The notes: generated from the letters alone by a model not told the origin. A stretch of DNA of 64,000 nt from Endomychus coccineus (GCA_958510875.1 OY294067.1:232281771-232345770); one strand, 5' to 3'; positions 10,573 to 21,741 are shown, counted from the first letter of the stretch. A program made the numbers and translations.

Positions 10573-11071
10573 CATTGCTCATACTCGGGTCACGGCTGAG
10601 GTCGTAAATATCTCAGGCAAAATCATTTCCATTGGGCAAGATAATATCTAACAGTGCCTTCCTACGGATCAGAAGAGAAACAGTAGGATTCATATGCTGT
10701 ACGAACGATGTCACCGCATCGGAAATAGTGAGGCCGATTTTGGATAAATAAAAAAAATTGAAAAAAACTAGATAAAGATGTATCGAGTCTACTTTCAGTA
10801 GTTACAAAGTCTGTTTGTATAACTTATATTTATAGTCGTCAAATAATAATAACCTCCCTATAATTTTGGCAATCAATGTTGTGATATTAATCTTACCATG
10901 TCAACATTTCATTCCAAAGAATGTTAACTTAATTCGACAAAAACTGCATTTCAAATCATTAATCTAGTAGCGAGCAGCTCTCTACTGAGCCAAAGGTTCG
11001 TTTAGAACGAGATTGTTAACGAGTTAAGGCATTGACAAATATTCCACAATTAACATTCATTTTGAATTCTG
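10567..11071. other. No recognisable gene or repeat
   Basis: This is single-copy-looking AT-rich sequence between the (GA)n tract and the duplicated target site of the Penelope pair. I see no motif, inverted repeat or frame worth calling. Confidence 0.5.
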
Positions 11072-11137
11072 AGTATAAAAAACTATATATAAAATTCTCG
11101 GGAAATAGGTCACATTAACACTCTGTTTTAAATTTTC

Positions 11138-11179
11138 GTCTTTACGTACGTTTCGGTCTCACGACCATCATCAGAAGAC
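11138..11179 (-). ncRNA. Hammerhead ribozyme motif, Penelope family 1, left copy
   Basis: On the minus strand, in order: GUCUU (stem I), CUGAUGA (core), U plus GGUC-GUGA-GACC (stem II and loop), GAAA (core), CG-UA-CG closing to GUA (stem III and cleavage triplet), then AAGAC, which completes stem I. This is the type I hammerhead layout with the very short stem III known from Penelope-like elements. The unpaired U after CUGAUGA is unusual. It is identical to the motif at 14,740-14,781. Confidence 0.75.
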
Positions 11180-11562
11180 TTATTATATCAAAAACTTGAT
11201 TACTTAAAACTAATTGTATCACACAAAGCGTCCTAATCGCACCAATTTCAATTAGAATGTCCACGTCGCCGAAGCGAACAGAAACACGAATAACGAAATT
11301 GTAAAACTCAATGTTATAGTATAGTTATTAAAAATCCACTGCAAAGCAGAACAATTAATAAATGCGTTCTCATGTCAACAACTGTAAGTGATCGACTAGA
11401 GACGAGAGGACGGGACCAATAAATTTAAGTATACATTTTCAAACCAGATGTTAGATTTACGAGCTATTAGAAAACGGTTTGTCAGCGCTGGAGGTATAAA
11501 AATATTCTACCTAAAAATATATACTTCTAACTTTATAGGCATGTAGGAATTTGCAAGAGATT

Positions 11563-13715
11563 TTATTTAATTAAATTAGTATAAATATGACTTAGATTTT
11601 GAGTATCTGTCCTATGGTTTACAGATTTGGAGTCACGTTTTACGTGAATCATCTCCAAAATTGATCTTTTATAATAATTGGTTTCCTTAGTTAGAATATT
11701 AACATTATTGTAATCGAATTGATGGTTATAATCAAAGCAGTGTTTAGCAAGGGCGGTGGAATTTTCTAAGTTTTTGTTTTTTGTACTATACCTATGGCCG
11801 TACATTCTTTTTCGTAAATATTGTTTAGAGATTCCAGTGTAAGTTCCATCGCAATCTAAACAATTTAATTTGTATACTGTGTGGGTTTGTTTATCTTTAG
11901 GTATTAATGGCTTTAGATTTGAGAAATATTTTCCAACACAGTTTGTAGGTTTATGCGCGACATTTATATCGTATTTTTTCAAACATTTCTTAATTTTCTC
12001 TGAGGTCTCCGGAATGTATGGTAAGGTTATATAATTGTCTGTATTATCTTTTATGGTTTTTTTTATTATATGAAGAACCATTATAGATTCTGTTTATTCT
12101 TTCTTTAATGATCGGATTGAAGAAAGTTTTTGGGTAGCCATTCATTTCCAGTGTATTACGAACAATTTTTGAATTATTGGGACGGTCCTCTGCGTGGGAC
12201 AATTCTACCGCGCGGTCTGTAAGGCTGTTTATGACACTTTTTTTTATAACAAGTTGGTGCAACGGAATTGAAGTGAAGATAACGTTGAGACCAAATTTCA
12301 TTAGTAAACCAAGAAGTTTTTATTTTTCCATCTGCATCATGCCTAATATTCATATCTAGGAAATTTATGTTTTTGTTTATTTCTATTTCACAAGTGATTT
12401 GAAGTTTACAATGAAAACTGTTAAATTTATTAATCACATATTGAATTTTATCGTTGGGAACACACATAAGGCAATCATCTACATACCGTTTAAAAAATAT
12501 AGGCTGAAAATCTAATGAACTTATAACCGATTTCTCTAGGCATTCCATAACGAGGTTAGCAATGGTAGCTGAAATAGGAGATCCCATTGCTGTGCCGAAT
12601 ATTTGTCCAAAATATTGCTCACCGTACTGAAAATAAGTGCATTCTAAACAAAACTTTACTGCATTTATAAATTCCGATTGATCTAGAGGTGTGTGGTTCT
12701 TAATCTCTGCCCAACGTTTTCTGATGATATTCAATGCCAGAACGACAGGTATATTTGTAAATAAAGAAACAACGTCCAAGGAAATTAGTTGATGGTTTAC
12801 GGGTACGGATTGATTTTTTATAAATTCATTAAAATGCCATGAGTCTTTCACATGAAATTCATTTTTTCCTATTATATTATTGATAGATTTTGATAGAAAC
12901 TTTGATAAATTGTAAGTAGGCGCTCCAATATTACTTACAATGGGTCTTAGAGGTATATCATTTTTATGTAGTTTCGGAAGCCCATAGATATAAGGTGCAA
13001 GCATATTATGGCAAATTAATTTATTTTTTAATTCAATAGGGATTATCTTATTTTTGTGCCATTTATTTATCAATTTTTTCATGTTATTTTGTACAGATAA
13101 AGCAGATTTTAATTTTTTATTAGTTGTTTCATCATTTAAGAGGTTTCTTATTTTGTTATCATAGTCACTCCTATGCATTATGACGGTTCTATTACACTTA
13201 TCCGCGTTCAAAACTAATATTTGAGGGTTAGCATCTAAGAACTCTTTTGTTATTTTTGTATGATAGTTAGAACGATTCTTTGCAACACCTATTTCTGCTT
13301 TCTGTTTGTCCTTTTTGTTTGTCAAGATGTTACAAACTTTGTTTCTAATTTCATTTTTTTCTTCTAAATTTTTATTCCTAATTCCGCATTCTAAATTTGC
13401 AATTATATTGTCAATAGGTAGTTTTTTATTACTATTAGGCAAAGCAAACTGCGGACCTAAGCTTAACGTGTGCTGCACCTCATCCGGAATTTTTGTGTCA
13501 GTTAGATTTTTCAACCATTGTTCATTGATATTTTGTATTTCATAAGCTACGCCTTTCATTGAATTATTTATCTTTTTGGATTGAATGGCTTTGATTTTGT
13601 TTAAATTTTTTTCGAAATTGTTATGCTGATTTTGCAAGAATTGCGATATAAAGTTTCTATCAAAATTTTGATAACAGGTTTGCTTAACGATTTTAATTTT
13701 GTTTTCAACCTCTGC
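11563..13715 (-). pseudogene. Penelope-like reverse transcriptase with GIY-YIG endonuclease, two frameshifts
   Basis: The minus-strand frame has the Penelope signature GLPKLHKNDIPLRPIVSN, motif A LDVVSLFTNIPV, motif B GTAMGSPISATIANLVME, the catalytic YVDD (in RYVDDCLM) and INFLDMNI. After WFTNEIWSQRYLHF a run of eight A bases near 12,240 shifts the frame (seven would keep it open). Near 12,055 one extra C shifts it again relative to the partner copy. The C-terminal part has HTVYKLNCLDCDGTYTGIS, matching GIY-YIG, then RKRMYGH and KHCFDYNHQFDY. The frame upstream of 13,715 reads into the partner copy and is not real N-terminus. The copy is close to intact but cannot be translated through. Confidence 0.9.
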
Positions 13716-14356
13716 TATTGTCCCACGCAGAGGACCGTCCCAAGAATTTAAAAATTGTTCGTAATACACTGGGAATGAACGGCTACCCAAAAACTTTCTT
13801 CAATCCGATCATTAAAGAAAGAATAAACAGAATCTATAATGGTTCTTCATATAATAAAAAAAACATAAAAGATAATACAGACAATTATATAACCTTACCA
13901 TACATTTCGGAGACCTCAGAGAAAATTAAGAAATGTTCGAAAAAATACGATATGAATGTCGCGCATAAACCTACAAACTGTGTTGGAAAATATTTCTCAA
14001 ATCTAAAGCCATTAATACCTAAAGATAAACAAACCCACACAGTATACAAATTAAATTGTTTAGATTGCGATGGAACTTATACTGGAATCTCTAAACAATA
14101 TTTACAAAAACGAATGTACGGCCATAGGTATAGCACAAAAAACAAAAACTTAGAAAATTCCACCGCCCTTGATAAACACTGCTTTGATTATAACCATCAA
14201 TTCGATTACAATAATGTTAATATTCTAACTAAGGAAACCAATTATTATTAAAGATCAATTTTGGAGATGATTCACATAAAACGTGACTCCAAATCTGTAA
14301 ACCATAGGACAGATACTCAAAATCTAAGTCATATTTATACTAATTTAACTAAATAA
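13716..14356 (+). pseudogene. Partial Penelope-like copy: endonuclease region only
   Basis: Open from about 13,718 to a TAA at 14,249-14,251, this frame covers the linker (MNGYPKTFFNPIIKERI) and the GIY-YIG domain (HTVYKLNCLDCDGTYTGIS). The TAA replaces the Lys codon found after NYY in the minus-strand partner. The frame then resumes (RSILEMIHIKRDSKSVNHR) to the natural end near 14,356. It lacks the two frameshifts of its partner, so the copies decayed independently or came from different parents. It has no reverse transcriptase. Confidence 0.88.
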
Positions 14357-14739
14357 AATCTCTTGCAAATTCCTACATGCCTATATAGTTAGAAGTATAT
14401 ATTTTTAGGTAGAATATTTGTATACCTCCAGCACTGACAAACCGTTTTCTAATAGCTCGTAAATCTAACATCTGGTTTGAAAATGTATACTTAAATTTAT
14501 TGGTCCCGTCCTCTCGTCTCTAGTCGATCACTTACTGTTGTTGACATGAGAACGCATTTATTAATTTTTCTGCTTTGCAGTGGATTTTTAATAATTATAC
14601 TATAAGATTGAGTTTTACAATTTCGTTATTCGTGTTTCTGTTCGCTTCGGCGACGTGGACATTTTAATTGAAATTGGTGCAATTAGGACGCTTTGTGTGA
14701 TACAATTAGTTTTAAGTAATCAAGTTTTAGACATAATAA

Positions 14740-14781
14740 GTCTTCTGATGATGGTCGTGAGACCGAAACGTACGTAAAGAC
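14740..14781 (+). ncRNA. Hammerhead ribozyme motif, Penelope family 1, right copy
   Basis: The same 42 bases as at 11,138-11,179, here on the plus strand. GUCUU and AAGAC form stem I. CUGAUGA and GAAA are the core boxes. GGUC and GACC form stem II. GUA precedes the expected cleavage point. It lies about 60 bases inside the arm end, downstream of the endonuclease frame. Confidence 0.75.
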
Positions 14782-14879
14782 GAAAATTTAAAACAGAGTG
14801 TTAATGTGACCTATTTCCCGAGAATTTTATATATAATTCATACTGGGTCAAGAATCTTTATTATTTAGTATAAAAAACT

Positions 14880-15814
14880 GAAGATCGCAAGCCTGAAGTG
14901 GAACATCAATTTTTTTTTTCATCGTTTCATATGCAGTAGGTTACTCAGAAGTCACAATATTTAATAAAGTGAATAATAGAAAATACATTAATTTCAAAAC
15001 ATTTGTGCGTCGGCGAAATTGATCATATCATCCTCCTGTTCTTCCTATTTCCAGAGAGAGATTCCCTCGTCAAATTAAACTGGGAAACTTTCAAGTGTGA
15101 CAATCTGTGAAATCAGAGTTCTCATATTGGATTCGCTTATGAGCAAATAAAACTCTATATATATTGCATTTAGGAAGTCTAACTGTCGTTCAAAGCATTT
15201 CTCGTATGCTGAAAGACCAGATTTTTGTAGGAAAACTTTACCTTAAGTATGTCGAATGTATTTTAAAATTCTTAAGTATACGTATACAGTTCAGCGCTTA
15301 TACTAACCGACAGTCTCGACTGGGAAACGACATCAGATAGAAGCGAAAAAGCTTCTTGATGAAATCACCCAGAACGGATATGACCGCAAATCATGTGTTT
15401 ATGTCGCAAAATAGCTGACTTTCATAATATTCTCGTCTGAAACCATTGTATACTTGAAAGCTATTGTGTCGTACTGTTCTTTTTAATATAAGGGTACGCA
15501 AGTCCATGCTTATAATATGAAACCAAATAGAAGTTTCTTTTGAAAATAAAAGTTTGTTTGTAAATATTTCTATGTTGCTTAAACAGAATGGAAGCTACTG
15601 CCATAAATAACGGTTACGATGTCAAGGTAATAAATGAAATAAACTCAATAGAATTGTCCAAAACGTAATTTATCCACTGGTCAATGATTATAGTGAATCT
15701 ACCTTTGTATGTCTAACATATACATCTAGCTAAATGCCCACATGAAATATTTCTTAAACACTAAATGAAAACGTCGCCTTAAAGAAACATATAATCTAAA
15801 CTCATATATTATAC
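14880..15814. other. No recognisable gene or repeat
   Basis: AT-rich sequence between the Penelope pair and the next transposon terminus. No frame above 60 codons or tandem structure was seen. Confidence 0.5.
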
Positions 15815-16103
15815 AGGGTGTCCTCGAACTGCGTGGCCAAAATAAAACCGAAGATTCTTTGATTCGAAAAAAAGTTGATGAGCCTTTTTACTTTTGCCTC
15901 AAGTGTCTTGTTTAGCCGGTAGAGGGCTTCAAAGTTGCAAAAATAATTTTGTTTTTTCGGTATAACTTGAGAACGTGATGAAGAACTTCTACAATATTTA
16001 GCAGGTAAGTTACTGTCAATAATGGCCATCTTTGAGAGTGGAGCACAGAGCCTTAGAGACCATAGAAATGGCTCAAACTTGAGGATGTAACGGGAAAAGT
16101 GTC
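15815..16103 (-). mobile_element. Possible solo terminus of a Tc1/mariner-like element
   Basis: TATACAGGGTGTCC at 15,815 looks like the ACAGGGTGTCC tip common on insect Tc1/mariner-class elements. The opposite end is not found on the far side of the neighbouring transposon. If it is a terminus, only about 290 bases of that element remain. Confidence 0.3.
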
Positions 16104-17852
16104 CAGAACTTTTTTGTGGTCAATGTAATTCACTCGATATTTTTTATGTAGATAGCTTATCTAATTTGAAAACTTTTCTTACCATTAAAAAATTTTGATA
16201 AAATCAACGGATTAGCTTGAAAAAATTAATTTTCGAGTCTCTGCAATTTTGGCTTACTAATTTTACTTGATTAAAATACCTTAGTTGCCTTTGCTTTTCT
16301 AATGTCATTTTGGCACTTGAAGAATTTATTCTCAAAACTGTCAGTTTTTACTTTGCTTTCCGTAAAAATTTTATAAAATTATGGCTCAAAATTTCACTAA
16401 CACTGAAATGGTTGATATGTTATTGATTTATGGACTTTGTCGTTGCAATGGCCGGAGAAGGGAAAGATATCCGCATCGCAGAATTCCAAATCGGCAGACC
16501 TTCGCGAAACTGGCAAATTTGAAGCAAATCGCAGAGAAACTGGACGCAGACGGACAAGAAGGACGTTAGAGCCCGAAGAAGCGATACTGGAAGCGGTTGA
16601 AACTGAACCTGGGATAAGCACACTACGTTTGGGACTTCGTATTGGAGCCTCAAAATCATTAGTTCATAATGTACTGAAAGAAGAACTGTTGTATCCCTAT
16701 CATATTAAAACAGTTCAAGACTTATTGCCCATGGATCCAGGTCATCGGCTAGATTTCTGTCGGCTTATTGTCCAAAGACAAAACGCAAACCCCATTTTTT
16801 GTAGAAGAATTCTGTTCACGGACGAAGATAGTTTCACGAGATGTGGTCTTTTTAACCTCCATAATGAACATTTCTATGCTGATGAAAATCCTCATGAAAC
16901 GGAAGTTACATATTTTCAGAATCAAACTAAAATCAATGTTTGGGTTGGAATTGTGGATAACTTTATTATTGGCCCTACCGTTATACCCGATCGATTGAAC
17001 GGGGAGAACTACTTGAACTTTTTGGAACAAAGGCTACTTGAACTGTTGGAAGACTTGCCCTTACACATTCGTCGTATCCTGGTTTATCCATGATGGTGCA
17101 CCTCCTCATTTCACATTAGCTGCGAGGCGACATTTGAATGCGGAATATCCAGATCGCTGGATAGGTAGAGGACACGATGCACCAGTGAACTGGCCGGCCC
17201 GCTCCCCTGATTTGACGCCCTGCGACTTCTTTCTATGGGTCGCTTTGAAGTCGAAAGTTTATGCAGCTCCAGTAAACACACGAGAGGAATTGTTGCAACG
17301 AATTAATTATGAAGCGGATTTATTGAAGAATGATCCTGAAGTACTAGCCAGAGTTCAATCCAATTTCTTGAAACGAATTAATTTGTGTATTCAGGAAAAT
17401 GGGCAACATTTCGAACAATTGATGCCTTAGGGATTTCCCAAAAAAATTTGTTGTTTCTTTTAATTTAGCATTTGTTTTTCCTAAATAATCACATCGTTTC
17501 CCCATTTCTATTGTTTTTATTATTCGTGTTTTACCGAGATATTAACAATTTCAGTGTTAGTGAAATTTTGAGCCATAATTTTATAAAATTTTTACGGAAG
17601 GCAAAGTAAAAACTGACAGTTTTGAGAATAAATTCTCCAAATGCCAAAATGACATTAGAAAAGCAAAGGCAACTAAGGTATTTTAATCAAGTAAAATTAG
17701 TAAGCCAAAATTGCAGAGACTCGAAAATTAATTTTTTCAAGCTAATCCGTTGATTTTATCAAAATTTTCTAGGAGTAAGAAAAGTTTTCAAATTAGATAA
17801 GCTATCTACATAAAAAATATAGAGTGAATTACATTGACCACGAAAAAGTCTG
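16104..17852 (+). mobile_element. Tc1/mariner-class transposon (DD41D-like) with about 305-bp terminal inverted repeats
   Basis: The left end (16,104-16,409) and right end (17,548-17,852) are near-exact reverse complements. Outer landmarks are GTGGTCAATGTAATTCACTC and its complement. Inner landmarks are ATGGCTCAAAATTTCAC and its complement. Each repeat is about 305 bp, far longer than the 20-30 bp typical of this superfamily. The left repeat contains the transposase start codon and its first nine codons. The extreme tips diverge, so the exact ends and the TA target site are uncertain. Confidence 0.8.
16381..17430 (+). pseudogene. Tc1/mariner-class transposase, DD41D-like, two frameshifts
   Basis: ATG at 16,381 opens MAQNFTNTEMVDMLLIYGLC. 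Near 16,505 the frame shifts, with loss of some residues around the first helix-turn-helix. The second frame runs from RETGKFEANRRETGRRR to about 17,084 and includes LFTDED, the first catalytic Asp. An extra C near 17,084 shifts it again into FIHDGAPPHF (second Asp) and RSPDLTPCDFFLW (third Asp). I count 43 residues between the second and third Asp, two more than the DD41D group this HDGAPPHF type belongs to. The C-terminus is complete to TAG at 17,430. The enzyme would cut and paste the element at TA sites if intact; this copy is dead. Confidence 0.85.
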
Positions 17853-18555
17853 ATGTTACGAGAACATTAGAGAAAGAACATCATGATTGCAGCTTCGAGT
17901 CCGATATCTTACACCTTCAGGAAAAAGGCAAATATTTTATAAGGAGTGGAAATTTTGAAACATATGAAAAACAATAGTATTAAAACATGGATGACCAATT
18001 CAATATGTATAATAAACCACTTGTCAACAATCTTATAAATAGCCTACCACCCAAATCATTCCCTACCTCGTCTCTATATAGCTGTTGATAGCTCCTGGTT
18101 GATAACTACTGTGCTTTGATTATGGCACAGTGTGGTGAAATATTTCATAGCATTTATATTAAAAAAAAACAGATATCAACTATTTTGATAAGTGTTATTC
18201 TAAATGAGATGGTAGTATTACATATCTTATTTTATTTTAAGTTCATATTACATCCCTAAGAATGAAATTAATCTTGAATATGACGTTCCATATTTTTTAA
18301 ATTTATTTGTTTGTTTAGAGTTTTCATGTAATTGGAAAAATTTATGAATATCATTTAATAAATTTGTCTGCAGACGACTTGTGTATTAAAATCCAATAAA
18401 AACTGCAGAAAACTTTGGATTAGTAGTGAGTGTAGCAAGTGTATTATGTATTATTTTGATCATCTTCTGAAAATATATAGTTTACTCATACTTCATGAAC
18501 CTAACATACTAACTAATGCGATCCGCATCATACTCATTTTCATGAAATGGATATA
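17853..18555. other. No recognisable gene or repeat
   Basis: AT-rich sequence after the mariner-class element. Nothing beyond short homopolymers was seen. Confidence 0.5.
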
Positions 18556-18750
18556 TACTGTGCCAAAGGTGAAAATAGATTTTTGGATGCGGTAGCCCCG
18601 TTTCAATTCCATTTTTTGATATCCCTTTTCAGTTTTTCGAATGGAATCTCAGTATTTTATTGACCCATTATGACAAACGTATTATTTGGCTATAAGTATA
18701 TATCACACTCATATATTTAACCTGCAGAAGTGTCTCACTTCAAGATTCAA
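18556..18750 (+). repeat. Dispersed repeat X, copy 2
   Basis: Partner of 305-500 in the same orientation. It shares GGTGAAAATAGA, GCGGTAGC, GGCTATAAGTATATATCACA and AACCTGCAGAAGTGTC. Divergence is moderate and gaps are present. Unlike copy 1, no satellite-like sequence precedes it. Confidence 0.65.
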
Positions 18751-18989
18751 TGGTTCATCGATCGAACGATATTATACAGATTGAGTCAGAACCAGCGGCG
18801 TATAGAATTAATGTGAGAGTATGAGAGAGAGAGACAGACGCATCGTATTGTTAATAAGATAAACAGAATATGAACTTGTGTTGTGCGATTGGGAGAGGGG
18901 AGTGTGCATTGTACAGTTCGAATTGATAGTTAGTAAGAATTAGAGATGGGTTGCTATTCAACGATCTGTTGTTATTGACTAACTGTTGT

Positions 18990-19545
18990 TTCATAAAAGA
19001 AGCTGGTGCTTCTTTTCTTGGTAGCCCCTTTCCCGCCCCTCAAAATATGCAAGTATCATCTTGATGAAATTTCTCAGACTAGACCTTCAAAACAAGAGGG
19101 AAGCCACTGTCTACATGAGATTTCGAAAAACTATCCCAACCCCTCTTAAAGGAGACAAGTACCAATTTTGATTATATTCTGCACATTTGACCTTCAAAAT
19201 AAGAATAGAGTCACCGTTACACACTGTTATTCTGAATTAACTACCCCAAACCCATTTCACAACCCTCAAAACAGACAAGTACCGATCTTGATGGAATATG
19301 CACACTCAACATTCAAAACATCTGCACACTTGACCTTCAAAATAAGAGTAAAGTAGTCACTGTTCACATGAGAGTGAGTATTAACTATCCTGAATCTCTT
19401 TCCCAGCCTTTATAATTTCTTGGTGAAATCTTACACACTTCACCCTCAAAACAAGAGAAGAGTCATTGTCTACATGAGATTTCTATAAAATTACTCGATT
19501 CCTTTTTTCCACTATTTGAAACAGATAAGTGACAAATATCTTTTC
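18990..19545 (+). repeat. Degenerate tandem repeat, roughly 105-120-bp unit
   Basis: The phrase (A/G)CAAGTA..ATCTTGATG.AAT recurs near 19,048, 19,156 and 19,274, with a weaker copy near 19,421. Each is followed at similar distance by GACCTTCAAAA.AAGA and then GTCACTGT.ACATGAGA. Units are well diverged and one is stretched to about 147 bases, so this is an old array. Confidence 0.6.
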
Positions 19546-20318
19546 CACAGAACTTCTCAACTCGAGGGCCGTTATTTAAAATGACCTCAGCCACATAGGT
19601 CTTTTGGTCACTGACAACATCTTCATCTGTTTCTAATTATTCCCAATATATTTTCGGTTCCTACGAGCAGGGGCATAACGTGAACAATTGATACATCTTT
19701 TTCTACTTTATTTTCAATGAAGAATTTTTTATTTGGGAGGTACTTTTGATATATCACACATGATTGTATTAAGGGACTAAAAGTGTTACATCCTTGAATA
19801 TGTAAAGATATATGTACTTTCATAAACTACAAATTGCTAGTTAAAGTATCAATACTATTCTTGGAATCATTCAGTTTAGAACCAAATTAGATACTTGTAA
19901 CAGTACCTATATGGAAAGAGAATATCTCGGTAATGGCAATATCAAAACTGTCGACTGAGATGGAAGGAGAATATTGGCGAATAATTAAATTCTCTTCCTA
20001 CATCATTGTCTCCAGCTCTAGAATTCTTATTAAAAATTAGTCCCTGCAAGTGCAAAGTAACGGTAATTGTGTGTCTTCATGGATTTCAAAGCGACTACAT
20101 TTGTGATGATTACGCCGGAAATGTTTACGACAACGAGGATTATGGATGTACGAAATACCATTAATGTATATCCAATTCCGATCATTAAATTAGATTGCTA
20201 TTGAAAAGTGAAATGATATATTAACAATTGTTCCACCACACATTATCATCTTAGTGAGTTATCAACTCCATGCAATTAGATTCTGATATATTTTCTCAAT
20301 TCGAATTCTTTTTTTATA
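19546..20318. other. No recognisable gene or repeat
   Basis: A 66-codon minus frame at 19,623-19,823 has no family features. No element termini or repeats were noticed. Confidence 0.45.
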
Positions 20319-20655
20319 CAGTGTGTCCAAGATAAGGATGGCTATCAAGAGGATATCGGAAACGGTAGTAGATACATTTTTGTTTACATAGGGTAGGAGT
20401 GCGTAAGCAAAGGGGCCATTAATGGGAGTGTAAAATTACCATTATCATTTTTCACTTCCAAGTTATTTGAGAAAGACCTAATTTCTTGATTTTCTCTCTT
20501 TCTTTTCTAGCCTTACTGTCAGAGAAGGAACTAAATCAAAAATACTTTTTTTAAGCTTTCTCTGCGGTTCTGTGATAGCTTCAATATTCGACTTTTCTCT
20601 TACGATCAACCATCATCATTCTTTTTAAATACGCTCTGTTTCACACATATGATGG

Positions 20656-20693
20656 CTTGATTACGTTTCGGATCAGTTTGAGCACTCATCAAG
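20656..20693 (-). ncRNA. Relic of a Penelope-type hammerhead motif
   Basis: On the minus strand CUUGAU and AUCAAG can pair as a perfect 6-bp stem I around GAGUGCUC..GAUCC and GAAACGUA. The CUGANGA core is missing; a 5-base deletion between two GAU repeats would explain this. GAAACGUA closely matches the GAAACGUU of the motif at 32,759. This is weaker than the other motifs and rests on pattern alone. Confidence 0.3.
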
Positions 20694-21741
20694 ATTTTCG
20701 AAAATTTCACATGCACGAGCCAGTAGGAAAGAAAAATTGAAGAAATTGGGCAGCCTAATGTTTGAAAAGAAACAAAAGTTGGAGTTGGTATTCATTAAAT
20801 AAATAGTTGAAACAAAAACAAAAATTTAACGAACTATAAATTATTAGTTAACTTCCACGGGCAGGTAATATCCTGAGTCTTGGTTTAGATTATTCATGGT
20901 ATTATTTTCCCAACGTTTGGAGTCCCATCCTCCAATATTTCACAAGTACAAGAACAAAAGCAGTGAACTATGCAACGAGAAATTTTCACACAATAAACCA
21001 GAGCCCTACAGAAATCAGAAGAACTGGTTCCAGTTGAAGTTTCAAGCCTGCCCTAGTCATTGTCGCGCTAGTGTGACGCAGAATTTTCAGGAAGCCAAGG
21101 CTCTTCAAGATAAGCTGTCCGCGGAAGTCTATTATTCAAGATAATTTATTATTCGTAACATTTTTGTTTTTTTTTCGACAATTATTAAAAGAATGTCAAA
21201 TCCAACTTTTGATTCTTCTTAACCATTAGACTGCCCAATTGCATCAATTTTCCTCTAAAGCAGGCTCGTACTGGAAAAATTTAATCATATATCATGATGA
21301 GTAAAGCTCGGATTATAGTCAAATTGTCTTTTTTTGCCTGTTTTGCCTATTCTAGGTGTTTTTTGCTCAATTTGCCATTTTTCGCAAATTCCTCCTTTTT
21401 GTGCCTTTTTTTTAAATTTATGCTTCTTACTAAACCTTTCTGTAATGAAATTTTGGGTCAAGAATAGAATATCAATGGTTTATTTATTGGTGGTTTCTTA
21501 GTTTTGTTGCTTATGAAGGAAAGTAAAGAACACATATTTCAAAAAGTGGTTTTGAAATTCTAATAATTGTTATTTTTTAAAACTCTCAAATTTCAAGTAC
21601 TTAAAAGTACTTTATTGACTAGCATTGTGGAACTCCGCTTCATAAACGGAATTCAGAAAAATTAAATTAAGTTAGTCCAAGATAGTTTAAGCAGTTCAAA
21701 AAAAAAATGAGGAGAACACATTTAAATTTGATTTATGCCAG

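Larger units (their letters stand above)
11072..14879. mobile_element. Penelope-like head-to-head pair with 13-bp target duplication
   Basis: The outer sites at 11,072-11,084 and 14,867-14,879 both read AGTATAAAAAACT. The left arm (about 11,085-12,203) is the reverse complement of the right arm (about 13,716-14,840). The 1.5 kb between the arms holds the reverse transcriptase core, coded on the minus strand. One copy therefore runs leftward with reverse transcriptase plus endonuclease. A second, 5'-truncated copy starts in the endonuclease region and runs rightward. The joint at about 13,716 reads ATTGTCCCACG. On the right, 26 bases lie between the arm end and the duplicated site. Paired and inverted partial copies are known for Penelope elements. 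Confidence 0.85.

Noticed and set aside
10363..10575. Serine-leucine repeat frame on the minus strand
   Set aside because: It is only the translation of the (GA)n microsatellite.
12177..13545. Plus-strand frames over the Penelope reverse transcriptase (12,177-12,359 and 13,306-13,545)
   Set aside because: Antisense shadows of the minus-strand polymerase frame.
13716..13790. N-terminal 25 residues of the long minus-strand Penelope frame
   Set aside because: They are read from the antisense of the partner copy beyond the head-to-head joint and are not part of the original protein.
16749..17030. Minus-strand frame over the mariner-class transposase
   Set aside because: Antisense shadow of the transposase frame, which has the catalytic motifs.
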